DNA of 64,000 nucleotides from Ustilago trichophora (GCA_900323505.1 OOIN01000033.1:434001-498000), one strand, 5' to 3'. Positions 51,732 through 62,934 are shown, numbered from the stretch's first letter. Made by a program: numbers and translations. The notes: generated from the letters alone by a model not told the origin.

Positions 51732-54700
51732 ATGTCTCGAACCTCTTTCGCAGAAAACCAGGCTATGGACGCTGCCATGTCTCGTGCTGCCTCCAGAGCT
51801 GGTAGCATTTCGACGCTGTGGAGTTCAGCAGAAGTGCCACTGTGCCTTGATCCTCGTGTACAGCCTTCCTCCGACGATTTCGAGCCGTACACTTCACGAG
51901 CTCACTCCATTGCCGGCTCCATCTCTCGCAATTCGACACGCTCCAGCCAGATCTCGATGGACTTGGCCAGACTCAGCATCGACATTCCCAACGAGTATCC
52001 ACGTCGACCAGAGAGCATTCGACTCACCCCACCACGTGCTTCCTCCTCCTCTTCCACCAGCGGTAGCTCGCCCAGTCGGGTCCCCTCTTTCAACATTGGC
52101 ACTATTGCAGAGAACGAACCTATGCGTTCTTCGCCCATCTCCAAGTTCCCATACCAACCACCGAGCCAAGTTGTACAGCAGAAACTTCTCTCCTCCCGCT
52201 TCTCCGAAGACACCATCGATGAGCCCTTGCATCTTTCGCATTCAACTTCGCTGGCTACTTTTGGCGCACGCCTCTCGATGGTACCACGCAAATCTTCGGC
52301 GGGTGTCTCGGATATCTCTCAATCCGATTCGGAGCGTTCCTCGTCGATGCAACATGTCACAGACCCTTACTTTGAGGGTAAATGCCTTGTCGCACAGACC
52401 CCGACTGACCTCTACCGCCGCGCTTACCGCTTTTTCGATAAAGAGTATACTGTACAGCATCCTTCGCCGACACTTGAATCAGGTGCAATCTTGTCGTCGC
52501 TAGAGTCAGCTTTTGCCCAAGAAGAGCAACACCAACACCACCAGCAGCAGCAGCGATCGGAGCGCCCCTCTCTTGCAGCCAGCGAGCACTCTCACGAAGG
52601 TTCTCTGCCGTCTTGTTCGCGCTCTCAGGCCTCGTCGACGCAAGCTAGTTCTTCGGATTCTGCTTCGGCTTGGAGCGCTGAAAGCTCCTTGTCGCGCGGT
52701 CATGTCGCCGCTCCTGCCATTGTCACTGCTGATCATCAGCATCATCATCATCATCATCATCGTGAACAGCGGGTCGAAGCGTACCTGACGCCCAATTCAT
52801 TCGATACAACATTGACCCCCAAGAACGGCCAGCGCACTGCATCGTCTTCAGATAAAAGCGGCGCCCTCAGCATCCCTTCCCTTCCCTCCCTACCCAGCTT
52901 TGACTCTACCCTCACCGCCACACGTGTTGACCACTCTGCTGCTGCTGCTACTGCTAGGGAGATCCGGCGGCGTCCCAGCACCGCAGACGTTTACAGTCAA
53001 GGAAGCCAAGTCTCGCCTCATACTTTCGCCAACGTGCCACTCCCTTTGCCTCCGATGCCTATGGTATCGCCTACCGAGCCGGTGCCGGTGCGATACCAAG
53101 TGCAGTCGTACAGTATGGCTCCCGCCAGCAAAATGGCTAGCAGTGCCAATGTTGGTGAGGTGGGCAACAGCAGGTCGACTACATCGAGGTTGCTACGTGC
53201 AAGGGTTGCTTCGACGCCCAAGTTGCGACTCGATGCCAGCTCTCTATTCCCGTCGGAGCAGGCTCTGCATGTTCAACATCCGGTGCCGCCTCTACCGGGA
53301 AGGTTGAGCAATCTTGCAACGGACCGTCGCCCTTCTACGTCACAGATGGACGGAAGGGCACCTTTCTTTGGTCGTCGATTCCGATCCCGCACGCTGGGTG
53401 AGTCGGATCGTTCCGAAGCGGCCAATATGCAAGCTGCGGTCAATGCTTCGAAGAATATTCCTTCGTCTGCGTCCATTCATCGACCCGGTGTAGTCTCTGG
53501 ATTGTACACCACCACCAATGGCGCACACTCGATGGTGCCTCACCGACATCCAAGCCAAGTCTCTGCTACCAGCTCGGAGCTCCACTCACCTCTGTACATG
53601 CAACCCACTCCGAGCTCATCCATCTGCTCCGCCAGCTCCCCCGCCACCACCAATAGCTCTCTCCCCGTCACACCTCGCAACACCATTGCCTTTCCCCGTC
53701 CCAAGAGCCGTGGCACCGCTTCAGCATCCAAGTCTAGCGGCAACACCAATGCCGGTTGGGCCTCCTACCTCAACACTGGCCTAACTCTGCATCTCGAAGG
53801 TGATCATGGACGCGTTTGTCAAATCAACATGACCTATCTCGCCTACGATCCGTTTGGACGACCCGAACAGCTCGTAGAGGGAACCGAAGCGGCGCGTTCC
53901 CTGACACCCAAACGACCCAAGTCGAGAGGGGATAAAGATTCCGAAGCCGAACAGTCGGGTACGCTCGAATTCGGTCCCGCTGTTTCGGAAGAGATGCGCT
54001 CCAATCACTGGCTCTTGTTTGAAGGATCGAAAAGGGAAGCTTCGGTGCTGCTCAAGCATCTGACGGTAGGGGAGGATGTGAAGGCGGACCTTTTGACTCG
54101 TCAGGCGACGCTTTCGCTCAAGTCGCTTGGAAACCATCAGGTTTCCGGGTATGAGAGGAAGGGTAGGTTGGCTTGGAAATTTGCCTATCGTGTTGTTGAG
54201 CAGGAAAATGGATCTGGTGGAGGTGCGAGACGTTTGGTGCCGTTGGGATTTTCATGTTCGGCAACGTTGCTGAATCCGGAACGGGCGAGGAAGTCGAGAC
54301 TTTTGAATTTGGTCAAGAAGCAGATGGTGCCGACGTTGGCTAGTAAAGCGGTGGCGGCGAGTGGCTCGATTGACTCTCCTCGCTCTGCGACGTATCCGTA
54401 CGAAGATGGGATGGGAACGAGCACTGCTTCTCCAGCTTCTAGTCGGCGGTCCAACAAGCAGCTTGCTCCCGAAGCCTATCAACCAGGCTCCCCGATCCGT
54501 CGCAGTAATGCTGCTTCCGGAGTGGGTAGCTGCAACAGTCCCCTTCGCCAACTTTCGCGCACCGCCCCATCCGCAACCAGCATCACCTCTGCTGAGTCTA
54601 GCTTCTGCTCGCAACCCGCCACTCCTGGTCGAGACACCACCCACTCTGCCACCGATGCTTCCCTCGCAAGAATGAATCTGCAAGCGTCCCCCGTCTCTGC

Positions 54701-55769
54701 CCAATTCGGACAACCCAATCCTGCCTCTATCTCTGCCTCTGTCTCTGTCCAGCGTCAGCTTCGATCATTCGCCTCAACCTCAACCTCGGCTTCCGCTTCC
54801 TCCGCTGCTGCTGCTGCTGCTGCTGTTGCTCCCGCTCTTCAACTAGATCTGGGTCCCAGCAATAAACTGCAAGAAAAGGCATCAATGACATCTCTCAGTA
54901 CCTCTTCGATCAGCAGTGGTAGCGTACAACTTGCCAAACCCATGGTCATCAATGGACGCAAGTTGATTCCTATCAGTTTACCCGCCGGGTTGGCGAGGAA
55001 GAGTCGAATTGATCCTGCCTTGTTACAGGCAAATGTAGTGGTTCGTACCAATCCTACGATTTCGAACTCGGAAGCGATGAGGCAGAGGAGTGTGTCGATG
55101 CATTCTTCTGCTTCTGGTGCTTCTCTGGAGCAGCAGAATCAGAGGCGGGTCGAGGAAAAAGTGGGGATGAAGGGTTTGCTTTCCAATCAGCCTTGTATGC
55201 CAGGATCGGGTTCCAGACCTCCGACGGCTTCCGAGAGTATCAAGTTGGAATACCTTGCGAGGAGTGCTTTTGAAGACAACCAACAGCCGCGACAACAGCA
55301 ACAGCAGCAGTTGCGAGCTCAAAAGTCGTTTGCAGGGCCTATTTTGACGCCTTCTTCGTTTGCAGATGGTGAAAGACAAGCGAGAAGGCAGAGAAGTAAA
55401 ACCATCGAAGATGGAGGTGGTGGTGGAGGAGGAAGACAGCGACCTTTTACTGCGGATGCTTGGGGAGAGTCGCAGTATCCGAGTCGGGAACAGGTGCTTT
55501 TGAATAATGCTAGGGTGATTAGTGAACAGCATCATGATGGTCATGCGATGGAGAGGATGGGGATGGGGATGGTGGAGAGGGGGGAATTTTTCGCAAGTCA
55601 GAGGATGCAGAGAGAGGAGGAAGAAGCTGGAGGGTTTAAACCGCTTCCTGCTCCTCCTCGACCTAGTACTAGGCCAAGGACGGCACAGACAATCACAAAT
55701 GCTGATAGGAATGCGTTTCATCATCAACAAGTGCAACCCCAGAGAACTATTCAGGGTTTGAGGTCGTAA
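51732..55769 (+). CDS. Large low-complexity protein with one conserved-looking globular region
   Basis: 1345 residues, single exon, no signal peptide or membrane span. Most of it is Ser/Thr/Pro/Gln-rich with His runs (near nt 52740), Gln runs and poly-Ala (nt 54802-54825). Residues about 675-880 look folded: GWASYLNTGLTLHLEGDH, VCQINMTYLAYDPFGRPEQL, MRSNHWLLFEGSKREASVLL, GRLAWKFAYRVVEQE, LVPLGFSCSATLLNPERARK. I do not recognise this domain. A second short ordered motif is KPMVINGRKLIPISLPAGLARKSR cut in two parts around nt 54940-55010. Composition suggests a cytoplasmic or nuclear regulatory protein, possibly restricted to smut relatives. The very long upstream leader hints at translational control. 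Confidence 0.7.
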   Translation: MSRTSFAENQAMDAAMSRAASRAGSISTLWSSAEVPLCLDPRVQPSSDDFEPYTSRAHSIAGSISRNSTRSSQISMDLARLSIDIPNEYPRRPESIRLTPPRASSSSSTSGSSPSRVPSFNIGTIAENEPMRSSPISKFPYQPPSQVVQQKLLSSRFSEDTIDEPLHLSHSTSLATFGARLSMVPRKSSAGVSDISQSDSERSSSMQHVTDPYFEGKCLVAQTPTDLYRRAYRFFDKEYTVQHPSPTLESGAILSSLESAFAQEEQHQHHQQQQRSERPSLAASEHSHEGSLPSCSRSQASSTQASSSDSASAWSAESSLSRGHVAAPAIVTADHQHHHHHHHREQRVEAYLTPNSFDTTLTPKNGQRTASSSDKSGALSIPSLPSLPSFDSTLTATRVDHSAAAATAREIRRRPSTADVYSQGSQVSPHTFANVPLPLPPMPMVSPTEPVPVRYQVQSYSMAPASKMASSANVGEVGNSRSTTSRLLRARVASTPKLRLDASSLFPSEQALHVQHPVPPLPGRLSNLATDRRPSTSQMDGRAPFFGRRFRSRTLGESDRSEAANMQAAVNASKNIPSSASIHRPGVVSGLYTTTNGAHSMVPHRHPSQVSATSSELHSPLYMQPTPSSSICSASSPATTNSSLPVTPRNTIAFPRPKSRGTASASKSSGNTNAGWASYLNTGLTLHLEGDHGRVCQINMTYLAYDPFGRPEQLVEGTEAARSLTPKRPKSRGDKDSEAEQSGTLEFGPAVSEEMRSNHWLLFEGSKREASVLLKHLTVGEDVKADLLTRQATLSLKSLGNHQVSGYERKGRLAWKFAYRVVEQENGSGGGARRLVPLGFSCSATLLNPERARKSRLLNLVKKQMVPTLASKAVAASGSIDSPRSATYPYEDGMGTSTASPASSRRSNKQLAPEAYQPGSPIRRSNAASGVGSCNSPLRQLSRTAPSATSITSAESSFCSQPATPGRDTTHSATDASLARMNLQASPVSAQFGQPNPASISASVSVQRQLRSFASTSTSASASSAAAAAAAVAPALQLDLGPSNKLQEKASMTSLSTSSISSGSVQLAKPMVINGRKLIPISLPAGLARKSRIDPALLQANVVVRTNPTISNSEAMRQRSVSMHSSASGASLEQQNQRRVEEKVGMKGLLSNQPCMPGSGSRPPTASESIKLEYLARSAFEDNQQPRQQQQQQLRAQKSFAGPILTPSSFADGERQARRQRSKTIEDGGGGGGGRQRPFTADAWGESQYPSREQVLLNNARVISEQHHDGHAMERMGMGMVERGEFFASQRMQREEEEAGGFKPLPAPPRPSTRPRTAQTITNADRNAFHHQQVQPQRTIQGLRS

Positions 55770-56786
55770 ATGTTTGCCCAAATTTTTCAAACTTTTCACT
55801 CATTTTCATCACACACAAACCTTTCCTTTGATCATACATTCATTCATTGGCCACTCATATGAATTGTACAGCGTACATTCTGTTTCTCTCTTGAATTTGG
55901 TTTTTTTTGGTAGTTGCTGGTCAATTGATATAGATATATCTTATATATCTGCTTTGTATGGTTGTTTGTTTGGCTGTGTACGAGGGTATGTTGAGGTCTG
56001 AAAGAGGTCGTTTGGGGGTGTCGGTGCTTTGTGTGTTGTTAGCGGAGAATTGCAAGGTTTCCACTGGTTGTTGCAGGAAAAGGATGGACGATCGGGATTG
56101 ACAGTGTGAACCTGCGTAATGGTAACTCAAGCATACACGCATCAAGATGAGCTCTTCACAAGCCACCTTTTTTACTGCTTTCGGCGAAACGAGCAAGTGT
56201 TTTTGTCACACGCCACCTTAAACTAACCTCATCTTTCCCACTTTTACTCCATCCAGCATGTCGTTCTTGTTACATTAACGCGATACTTTAGTAGACAAGA
56301 TGAGATAAAATATATTCTCACGGGGAAGGATGTGGTGTGTAGGGTGGTTGTCAGCCGATCATTCTATCCATGATCGAGATGTGTACTTGTGAATGAAGAG
56401 ATGTGGAGTGAGTTTTCGGGTCAAGTGACTTACACTGTAGGTTAAAGTCTTGTGATCGCTGAAGTGTGGGGAATGGTTTCAGGGGGATTTCTCACGCTAT
56501 GATGTATTGATGCCCCATTTCCGCCTTAGTAACAGTAAAAGGGTGGTGTGGGGTGTGAATCACGAATCAAGAAGACAAAACAAAAAAGTGGTATCGCTTC
56601 ACATTGTGTCAGGCGATCTTTGACGATGATTGACATAACGAGACGAGAAGCAGAGACAAGAAGAGGGCGCATTGCGGTCTGATTGTGGACCAGCTCTGTT
56701 TACAGTGACACACGAAGACAAGTCATTTTACGTCTTGTTTCTAAGATGCATTTTGATCCAGAAGGCCTTGAACTGAATACTTTTTC
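55770..56786. other. Gap without a supported gene
   Basis: About 1 kb of 3' UTR and promoter sequence with AT-rich stretches. The only open frames are short and unremarkable. Confidence 0.5.
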
Positions 56787-56793
56787 TATATAA
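56787..56793 (+). promoter_or_regulatory. TATA box of the effector-like gene
   Basis: TATATAA, 130 bases before the ATG at 56923. Confidence 0.6.
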
Positions 56794-56922
56794 CTTCTCT
56801 TCTTGTCACTAGGTCCTCCTCAATTCTTCCATCCAAAGCACATCGCATCTCATCCAAATACTATCAGTCAACCTCTTTTGAAGTTGTACAGTATCATCCC
56901 CCCCCTTCCTTCCCATAGAAGC

Positions 56923-58146
56923 ATGACCTTGCTCCCAAATCAAATTATACTCTTCCTCATCGTGGCATTCAGCTCGATTGTCACAGCTTTACCTCCACCA
57001 CAATCCTCGTGGATACCACAGGATGGTGAGGTAGCTTCTGCTTTCTGGTCTACACTGAATCGTATGGCTCATTCGGGCGAATCCAGGATCGATCACTCTT
57101 ACCCTAATGTTCCTCCTATTGAGAGAGGGTTTGTTGGTGATGTTCCTCAAAACCTCTACGTAAGTCTCTGTCTCTTTTTCATTTTCTATTTTTATCTTTT
57201 TCTTTCCCAAGTGCCAAGCTGACGATAATTTACTTTTCAACGTTGAACAAACCAGCAATTGATTCACGGGGCAGACTCCTCAGGACGACTTACGTTTCCA
57301 CTCCCTGCACCAGGCCACGTACTGCTGTTAACGAAATCGATTCCTGAAGGAAAAGTGCTTACGGGCTCACATTTGATCTCCTCGACAGCGCTATCCTCGA
57401 CACTTGCCAATGCAGGTCCACGAACCCTTCGCGGATTTGGCGTATTTCGTGACCCTTCCGGAAACGTACACTACTTTCGAACCATCCCATTCGACCCACC
57501 CCCCATGAAACCACAATCGAACGTACCATGGGTGGAATCGATCAGCCACATCCCTCCTCGAAGTGGAGATGCAAAGATGTTCAAAAATCGTCATATAGCT
57601 CTAAAACTGGGACCAAATGCGGAAAAGGACGTATATAGGCCAAAAGATAAAGTCGTGCTTAGTCACGTAAGTGTTTTACCGATTACAGGGCCGAAGGGGG
57701 AGGGGGAGTTGAGAGTGTATCCGAACAAGTTGCTAGAGGAGGTTTTGGCGGGACCATACGGTGAGCCTGTGTGGAGAGCACCTCGAATGGAAGCAGAGGT
57801 CGAAGGAAATACCTTACAAAAGGAGATTGAGGAGGAAGAAGACGATTCAACAAGGGAAAGGAGAAACTGGATTCAATGGTCAGATCAACCCAATTGGTCT
57901 TCTCAAGAATCCAAAGCTCTCATCAAACCTTCCAGAGATCAGGCAAAGGGAAAGGGAAAGGTGTTGGAAATTCCTTCCTTTAGAGAAATGAGGAAAAGTG
58001 CAAGTGGAAGCCCAATGGCGGTGTCACCAAAGAAATGGCTGCATAAGATGAAAAAGAGCTTATTCAGGTCGAAAAGTCATGGGGCCAGATTGAGTGATGG
58101 TGATGGTGGGGAGAGCTCAGGGAGGGATGGTGTGGGGTTCGTCTAG
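56923..58146 (+). CDS. Secreted effector-like protein of unknown function
   Basis: ATG 56923 is chosen because it starts a clean signal peptide (MTLLPNQIILFLIVAFSSIV); an in-frame upstream start at 56803 would bury it. Exon 1 is 56923-57159, the intron 57160-57255 (GTAAGT, branch GCTGAC, CAG) and exon 2 57256-58146, giving 375 residues. The mature part has a region of about 200 residues with no Cys pattern (GFVGDVPQNLY, FPLPAPGHVLLLTKS, LRGFGVFRDPSGNVHYFRT). A highly charged Lys/Glu/Ser-rich tail follows (EIEEEEDDSTRERRN, KKWLHKMKKSLFRSKSHG). Smut genomes carry many such secreted proteins without known domains, often in clusters and often acting in the host. No family was recognised here. Confidence 0.75.
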
Positions 58147-58664
58147 TAATTCCACGTGATATTTTGTCTTTGTTAGGATGGTTGGGGTTGCTGCGAATGA
58201 GAAGTGAACTTGCAAGACGGTCGTGCGATTGGAATTGTCTGTTGCGGGGCTTTCGTTGGTTTGAATTGCGGTCGCAACTCGGATGTTGCGGGGGTGATCT
58301 TGTCAGTTCCGGTTGGACTTCTGTTCACGACGTACGAGAGGTAATGACTGAGCTCGAGATGATGAATTGTGATCGTGAGCCGATCTCGGGAGAAAAAAAA
58401 AAAAAGGTTCGTTTCATGACACTTTAATCACATGCAATCCGGTGTGTGCATCCCTTAAGCCCACCTGATTCCACGACACCGGAGAGATCTCCGGTGGATA
58501 CATCTTCCCATGATCTCTGCATCGTAACCTGAGCACAATAACACCTTGTTCAGCACGTCAAATCGTCATACACTCTGTCCCATAAAGCCACCTACACCTC
58601 TGTTCCTTTACTCTTTACCATCTTGCATCCCGACCAAACTGCGGCAATCAGTCCCGAACGAACC
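58147..58664. other. Short gap without a gene
   Basis: About 520 bases between the effector-like gene and the decayed secreted-protein gene, with an A13 run at 58393-58405. Confidence 0.45.
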
Positions 58665-59265
58665 ATTCTCAACCTTTTCACTCTTCTCCTCGTAGCTGCC
58701 TACCTTCATATTCTCGCTCCAGTAGATGCAACACCCATCCTCGGACGCAGTGGCGCAAGAGGCGGATACAGAGGCGACAGTGATAACTTTGAAAGCTTCT
58801 TGAACAATCTCAAGAAAACCTTTGGCACTCCCTCTACTACCAGCACCACCTATGGCGTCGTCAGGAATCCCGCACTGCGCAAACCTGTTTCGCCCATCTA
58901 TTCCGAGCGATAGCTGCAAGATCGACTGCCTCGAACGTTTAGCCTGCCTGCTCCCGAGAGTGGCTATGCGACTTGGGTAAGTTTTCCGCACTCTCACTCG
59001 GAAGCGTTATGCGGTCGAGAAATTCATTCAGGACAGAGGAATCGAGGGGAACTGATCAAGGTTTGTCGTGTGAATTTCATTCGTACAGATTGCCACTTTG
59101 CAAGGCTCTACACTGGCAGAAACGACGTGGAACGGTGTTCAGGATGATTATGAGACGAGAAAGGCGGGTAGGGAAAGGGGTCCGCCGACGATGGATAAGA
59201 GTTTGCAGGATGCCATGGTCAGGGATCTGGGTGGAATCGTAGGCGGAAGTGGAGGTATTGTGTAA
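58665..59265 (+). pseudogene. Decayed secreted-protein gene
   Basis: One frame encodes a convincing signal-peptide core (LNLFTLLLVAAYLHILA) followed by a secreted-looking sequence, but the codon where Met is expected (58665) is ATT and no in-frame ATG precedes it. The frame meets a TAG at 58911-58913, then stays open to a GTAAGT donor at 58977. After a 112-bp intron (acceptor TACAG at 59084-59088) the same phase continues for 58 codons (starting IATLQGSTLAETTWNGV) to TAA at 59263-59265. The intact splice sites and long open frames on both sides of the TAG indicate a recently dead gene with two lesions, or a non-standard start with a second gene. It lies directly downstream of a live effector-like gene, also with a phase-0 intron. 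Confidence 0.55.
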
Positions 59266-59608
59266 AGGTTTGGGAGAGGGACTGCACCAGGACGAGGATC
59301 AAGAGGAGAATCGGTTTACGTTTGGTGACGAATAACGCAACGCGAAAGGTCTCAAAAATGTAATAGCTTTTCGTGGGATTGTTGATGACCTTTGACAATG
59401 AATCACAGATGCACACTTTTCATCACGATCCGGCGCAAGACCAACGACTGACCGGTGTGTGAAATGGATGCAAAGGTCAACCCCAAGAAATCGTTGTTGA
59501 TAGATGATATTGTTAGAAGTACAAGTGCGAAAAGAGAGAGAGAGACAAGAGTGGTATGTTGAGACGTGTGAAGCGTTGGGAACAAGATTCCGATGTTGCG
59601 GGATACGA

Positions 59609-60802
59609 CTAGAGCATATCCTCGAGCTTGACCGGCATCTCATCGATCTGAGTGCTATAAAACTGTTCAATGTCCCTCAAGAGCCTAACGTCGTCGACAG
59701 TGACAAAGTTGATGGCTACACCTTTCCTGCCGAATCTTCCACTCCTACCAATCCTGTGAATGTAGTTCTCCCTATTTGTCGACAGATCGTAGTTGATCAC
59801 GAGCGAGATGTTTGCAATGTCGATACCTCTTGCCCAAACATCAGTTGTGATGAGCACTCGAGAGCTACCTTGACGGAACTCTGCCATGACTTCGTCCCTC
59901 TCCTTCTGCTGCATCTCGCCATGCATCGAAGAGACTTGGAAGTTGTTCTCCTTCATCTTGCCAGAGAGCCAGTCGACCTTGCGTCGAGTGTTGCAAAAGA
60001 TGACGGCTTGGGTGATGGTCAAGGTGTCGTAGAGATCGCAGAGCGTGTCGAATTTCCATTCTTCCTTTTCGACGGCGACAAAGAATTGCTTGATGCCTTC
60101 GAGAGTGAGCTCGTCTCGTTTGACGAGGATGCGGACGGGATCGGTCATGAATTTGGAGGTCATTTCGAGGACGTCTTGTGGCAGCGTAGCCGAGAGGAGG
60201 ACGACTTGGGTGGAGGGAGGAAGGTAGCGGTATACGTCGTAGATCTGGTCTTTGAATCCCATGTTGAGCAGCTCGTCAGACTCGTCGAGGATTAGCAATT
60301 TGATGTTTTTGGTGCGGAGATGTCGGCGTCGGATCATGTCGTAAACTCGACCAGGAGTGCCAGACACAATGTGCTGACCGTAGTCGAGCTTGCGGATATC
60401 CTCGCCAACGCTGGTTCCACCGATACATGCGTGGCATTGTACGTTGAGGTAATCGCCGAGTGCAAGGACAACCGACTGGATCTGGATGGCCAACTCGCGT
60501 GTCGGACTGAGGACGAGTGCCTGTGTTTCGCGAAGAGTGGTGTCGATGGATTGGAGCATCGAGATGCTGAATGTTGCTGTTTTACCCGTACCGGATTGTG
60601 CTTGTGCGATGACATCGCGACCACGGATGATGGGAAGGATCGCACGCTGCTGGATGGCGGAAGGCTTTTCAAAGTTGTACGCATAGATGCCACGGAGAAG
60701 ATCTTCTTTGAGTCCCATGGCGTCAAAGGTGGTGGCGACCTTGACTTCTTCCGAGGACTCAAAGGCGAGCTTGTTATCGCCTGCATTGATTCCGCCTGAC
60801 AT
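59609..60802 (-). CDS. FAL1: DEAD-box RNA helicase eIF4A3/FAL1
   Basis: 397 residues from ATG 60802; the frame is open further upstream but that part is low-complexity promoter sequence. All helicase motifs are present: Q motif region ([12 protein letters not shown]), AQSGTGKT (Lys74), PTRELA (100-105), TPGR, DESD (173-176), SAT, then the second RecA domain with ARGID and HRIGRSGR. The end MPVKLEDML is typical of the eIF4A3/Fal1 branch. Family members act in the exon junction complex or in 40S ribosomal RNA processing. Motif II is DESD in place of DEAD, a conservative change that keeps the Mg/ATP-binding acids. It shares a 305-bp promoter with the splicing gene SF3A3. Confidence 0.93.
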   Translation of the reverse strand: MSGGINAGDNKLAFESSEEVKVATTFDAMGLKEDLLRGIYAYNFEKPSAIQQRAILPIIRGRDVIAQAQSGTGKTATFSISMLQSIDTTLRETQALVLSPTRELAIQIQSVVLALGDYLNVQCHACIGGTSVGEDIRKLDYGQHIVSGTPGRVYDMIRRRHLRTKNIKLLILDESDELLNMGFKDQIYDVYRYLPPSTQVVLLSATLPQDVLEMTSKFMTDPVRILVKRDELTLEGIKQFFVAVEKEEWKFDTLCDLYDTLTITQAVIFCNTRRKVDWLSGKMKENNFQVSSMHGEMQQKERDEVMAEFRQGSSRVLITTDVWARGIDIANISLVINYDLSTNRENYIHRIGRSGRFGRKGVAINFVTVDDVRLLRDIEQFYSTQIDEMPVKLEDML

Positions 60803-61107
60803 GGTTGCAATGAGACAAACGTGTGGTGCCGAGAAGGAGGATGATGATGATGATGATGAGGTGGTGGTGGTGGTGGTGGTGGCGGTATAGCACGAAGAGG
60901 AGGAAGGGCAAGATGTGGAGTCCAAGATTGGGCACCCAAAAATTCCAGCGCACGTGACGTGTCGAGCCAAAATTTCGGATTGCGGATGTCGAAAGACTTG
61001 AACCCTCCTTGCTTCGACCCAATCCTTTCCTTCCTCTGCTCTATCATCTCCAGTCATCCCCAGCTAATCCTTTCATTTCATACACAAGGGAAGATTTGAG
61101 CGCAAAG
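60803..61107. promoter_or_regulatory. Bidirectional promoter of FAL1 and SF3A3
   Basis: Only 305 bases separate the two start codons on opposite strands. It contains a GAT run followed by a GGT run (60840-60888) and no TATA box. Confidence 0.7.
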
Positions 61108-62823
61108 ATGGCAGATACATCCCTTATCGAAGTGGCGCGCCAGACCCACGAAGAAGCCGAGAGATATCAACAAGCATTGGTCGACCTTCTCCTCTCCGCT
61201 TCTTCGACCTCCTCCCTTACGCACAAGGACAAGCTCAAGCGCGCACACAAGGCATCTGACCTGATCGACCGTGTCACTTCTCGCTATCAGCATCTCGATC
61301 GCTTTTATGCCGACGAACACGGAGACCGTCAACGAGAGCTCGAAGCGCTTTCTTCAACACGCGACGATGGCGATGCATTCGGCGAGTTCTATGAGCGTCT
61401 CGGTCGCATTCGAGAGTATCATGACAAGTATCCCGGTGCGCTGCCAGACAACTTTTCTGTCGACTTCACCGCGCTAGAGTCTGGTGCTAGTTCGTCTGCT
61501 GCTCGCATCAACGACACAACGGCGGCAGGGTACATGGATGCAGCAGGGTTGGACTTTATCGACAGGATGTTTTCGGGTGAAGAGATGGCTGGAAGGTTCT
61601 TGGATCTGTATCTTCACCACGAGGCGTATCTCAACCTCAAGGGAGCGAAGCGCATCTCGTATCTCGCATACATTGACGACTTTGACAAGCTGGCTGGACC
61701 GTCTTCGCCCATTCCAAACCACACCAAAAAGGCCGAGGCGTACAGGAATTATCTCACCGACTTGCGAAGGTATCTCGACGCGTTCTTGCGCAAGACGCAG
61801 CCACTGGCGAACGTGGATGAGCTAGCGACCAAGGCTGTCTTAGGATTCGAGGAAGCTTGGGAACAGGGTCAAGTGGAAGGATGGGAAGAGCAGGGTGCAG
61901 AAGTGTTTGGCGGTGGTGGTGGCAAAGGCAAAGCTGCGGGTACTGCTGCATCAGCGCAGAGTCAACAAGCTGGAGAAGGCATCTGGTGCGCAGCTTGTCG
62001 AAGATTCTACTCGAAACAGACGGTGTACGATGCCCATCTCAAATCGCCAAAGCATCTCAAAGCAGCAGCCCGGCTAGCACAGTCCGAGCAGAACGGAACA
62101 GACGCATCTGAAGCAATACCATCCAAACACAACGGAGGAGGAGGAGGAGGAGGACAAAGCGAAGCGGAGCGAATCAAGAATCGCGTCCGTGCCAAAGCGA
62201 TTGCACGAGAAGAAGCCATCATCCGCGCTCTCGCCTCCGAACTCTCCACCATCCGCTCCGACACCAAATCCAACGTGGAGCGCAAAGCCGCCCTCACCGA
62301 CCGCGAACGACAAGCCGAAGCCGAAGCGGCCGAAGAAGAGCTCAACCGAATGTCTGCGCTCAACCCTACCTCTGGTCTCGACTCTACCGATGCCTCTGCC
62401 ACCAACATGGACGAAGATCTCGACGACGATGGAACCAGTCGAGTCTACAACCCTTTGAAGCTTCCTATTGGCTGGGATGGACGTCCGATCCCCTTCTGGC
62501 TTTACAAACTGCACGGGTTGAGGAACGAATTCAAGTGCGAAATCTGTTCGGATCATGTCTACCATGGTAGGAAGAACTTTGAAAAGCACTTCACAGAGAG
62601 TAGGCATGCGTTTGGCATGCGTGCTTTGGGTCTGCCTAATACGGTGCAGTTTAGAGACGTGACGAGGATCGCGGATGCCTTGGCGCTGGCGGAAAAATTG
62701 AGGAAACAAGGCAAGATGGAGCAGAGTGAAACGGGAGTCGATGCACAGGAGGTGGAGGATGAACATGGTAACACGTACACGAAAAAGACTTATGATTTGC
62801 TCAAGAGGCAAGGACTTATCTAG
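61108..62823 (+). CDS. SF3A3: Splicing factor 3A subunit 3 (SF3a60/Prp9)
   Basis: 571 residues, single exon, ATG 61108. It opens with the helical SF3A3 N terminus (SLIEVARQTHEEAERYQQAL, SRYQHLDRFYADEHGDRQRE), then GEEMAGRFLDLYLHHEAYLN and YLAYIDDFDKL, which are family blocks. A zinc finger follows (IWCAACRRFYSKQTVYDAHL...H), then a charged coiled region. The C-terminal matrin-type finger is FKCEICSDHVYHGRKNFEKHF, followed by SRHAFGMRALGLPNT, the most conserved part. It acts in the U2 snRNP at branch-point recognition. It is longer than the human protein (about 500 residues) because of Gly/Ala-rich inserts. Confidence 0.93.
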   Translation: MADTSLIEVARQTHEEAERYQQALVDLLLSASSTSSLTHKDKLKRAHKASDLIDRVTSRYQHLDRFYADEHGDRQRELEALSSTRDDGDAFGEFYERLGRIREYHDKYPGALPDNFSVDFTALESGASSSAARINDTTAAGYMDAAGLDFIDRMFSGEEMAGRFLDLYLHHEAYLNLKGAKRISYLAYIDDFDKLAGPSSPIPNHTKKAEAYRNYLTDLRRYLDAFLRKTQPLANVDELATKAVLGFEEAWEQGQVEGWEEQGAEVFGGGGGKGKAAGTAASAQSQQAGEGIWCAACRRFYSKQTVYDAHLKSPKHLKAAARLAQSEQNGTDASEAIPSKHNGGGGGGGQSEAERIKNRVRAKAIAREEAIIRALASELSTIRSDTKSNVERKAALTDRERQAEAEAAEEELNRMSALNPTSGLDSTDASATNMDEDLDDDGTSRVYNPLKLPIGWDGRPIPFWLYKLHGLRNEFKCEICSDHVYHGRKNFEKHFTESRHAFGMRALGLPNTVQFRDVTRIADALALAEKLRKQGKMEQSETGVDAQEVEDEHGNTYTKKTYDLLKRQGLI

Positions 62824-62934
62824 CGTCATGACACATACACAGAGCAATACAGTACCAGTTGCATCATTTGCGCTGTTATCATCTGTTTCTTGACTGTAGA
62901 TGGCAAATGTGTGTGAGATTGAGTTTGAACAAAA

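Noticed and set aside
60334..61047. 237-codon minus-strand open frame overlapping FAL1
   Set aside because: Out of frame with the helicase, which has all motifs in the other frame; His/Pro runs come from the promoter repeats.
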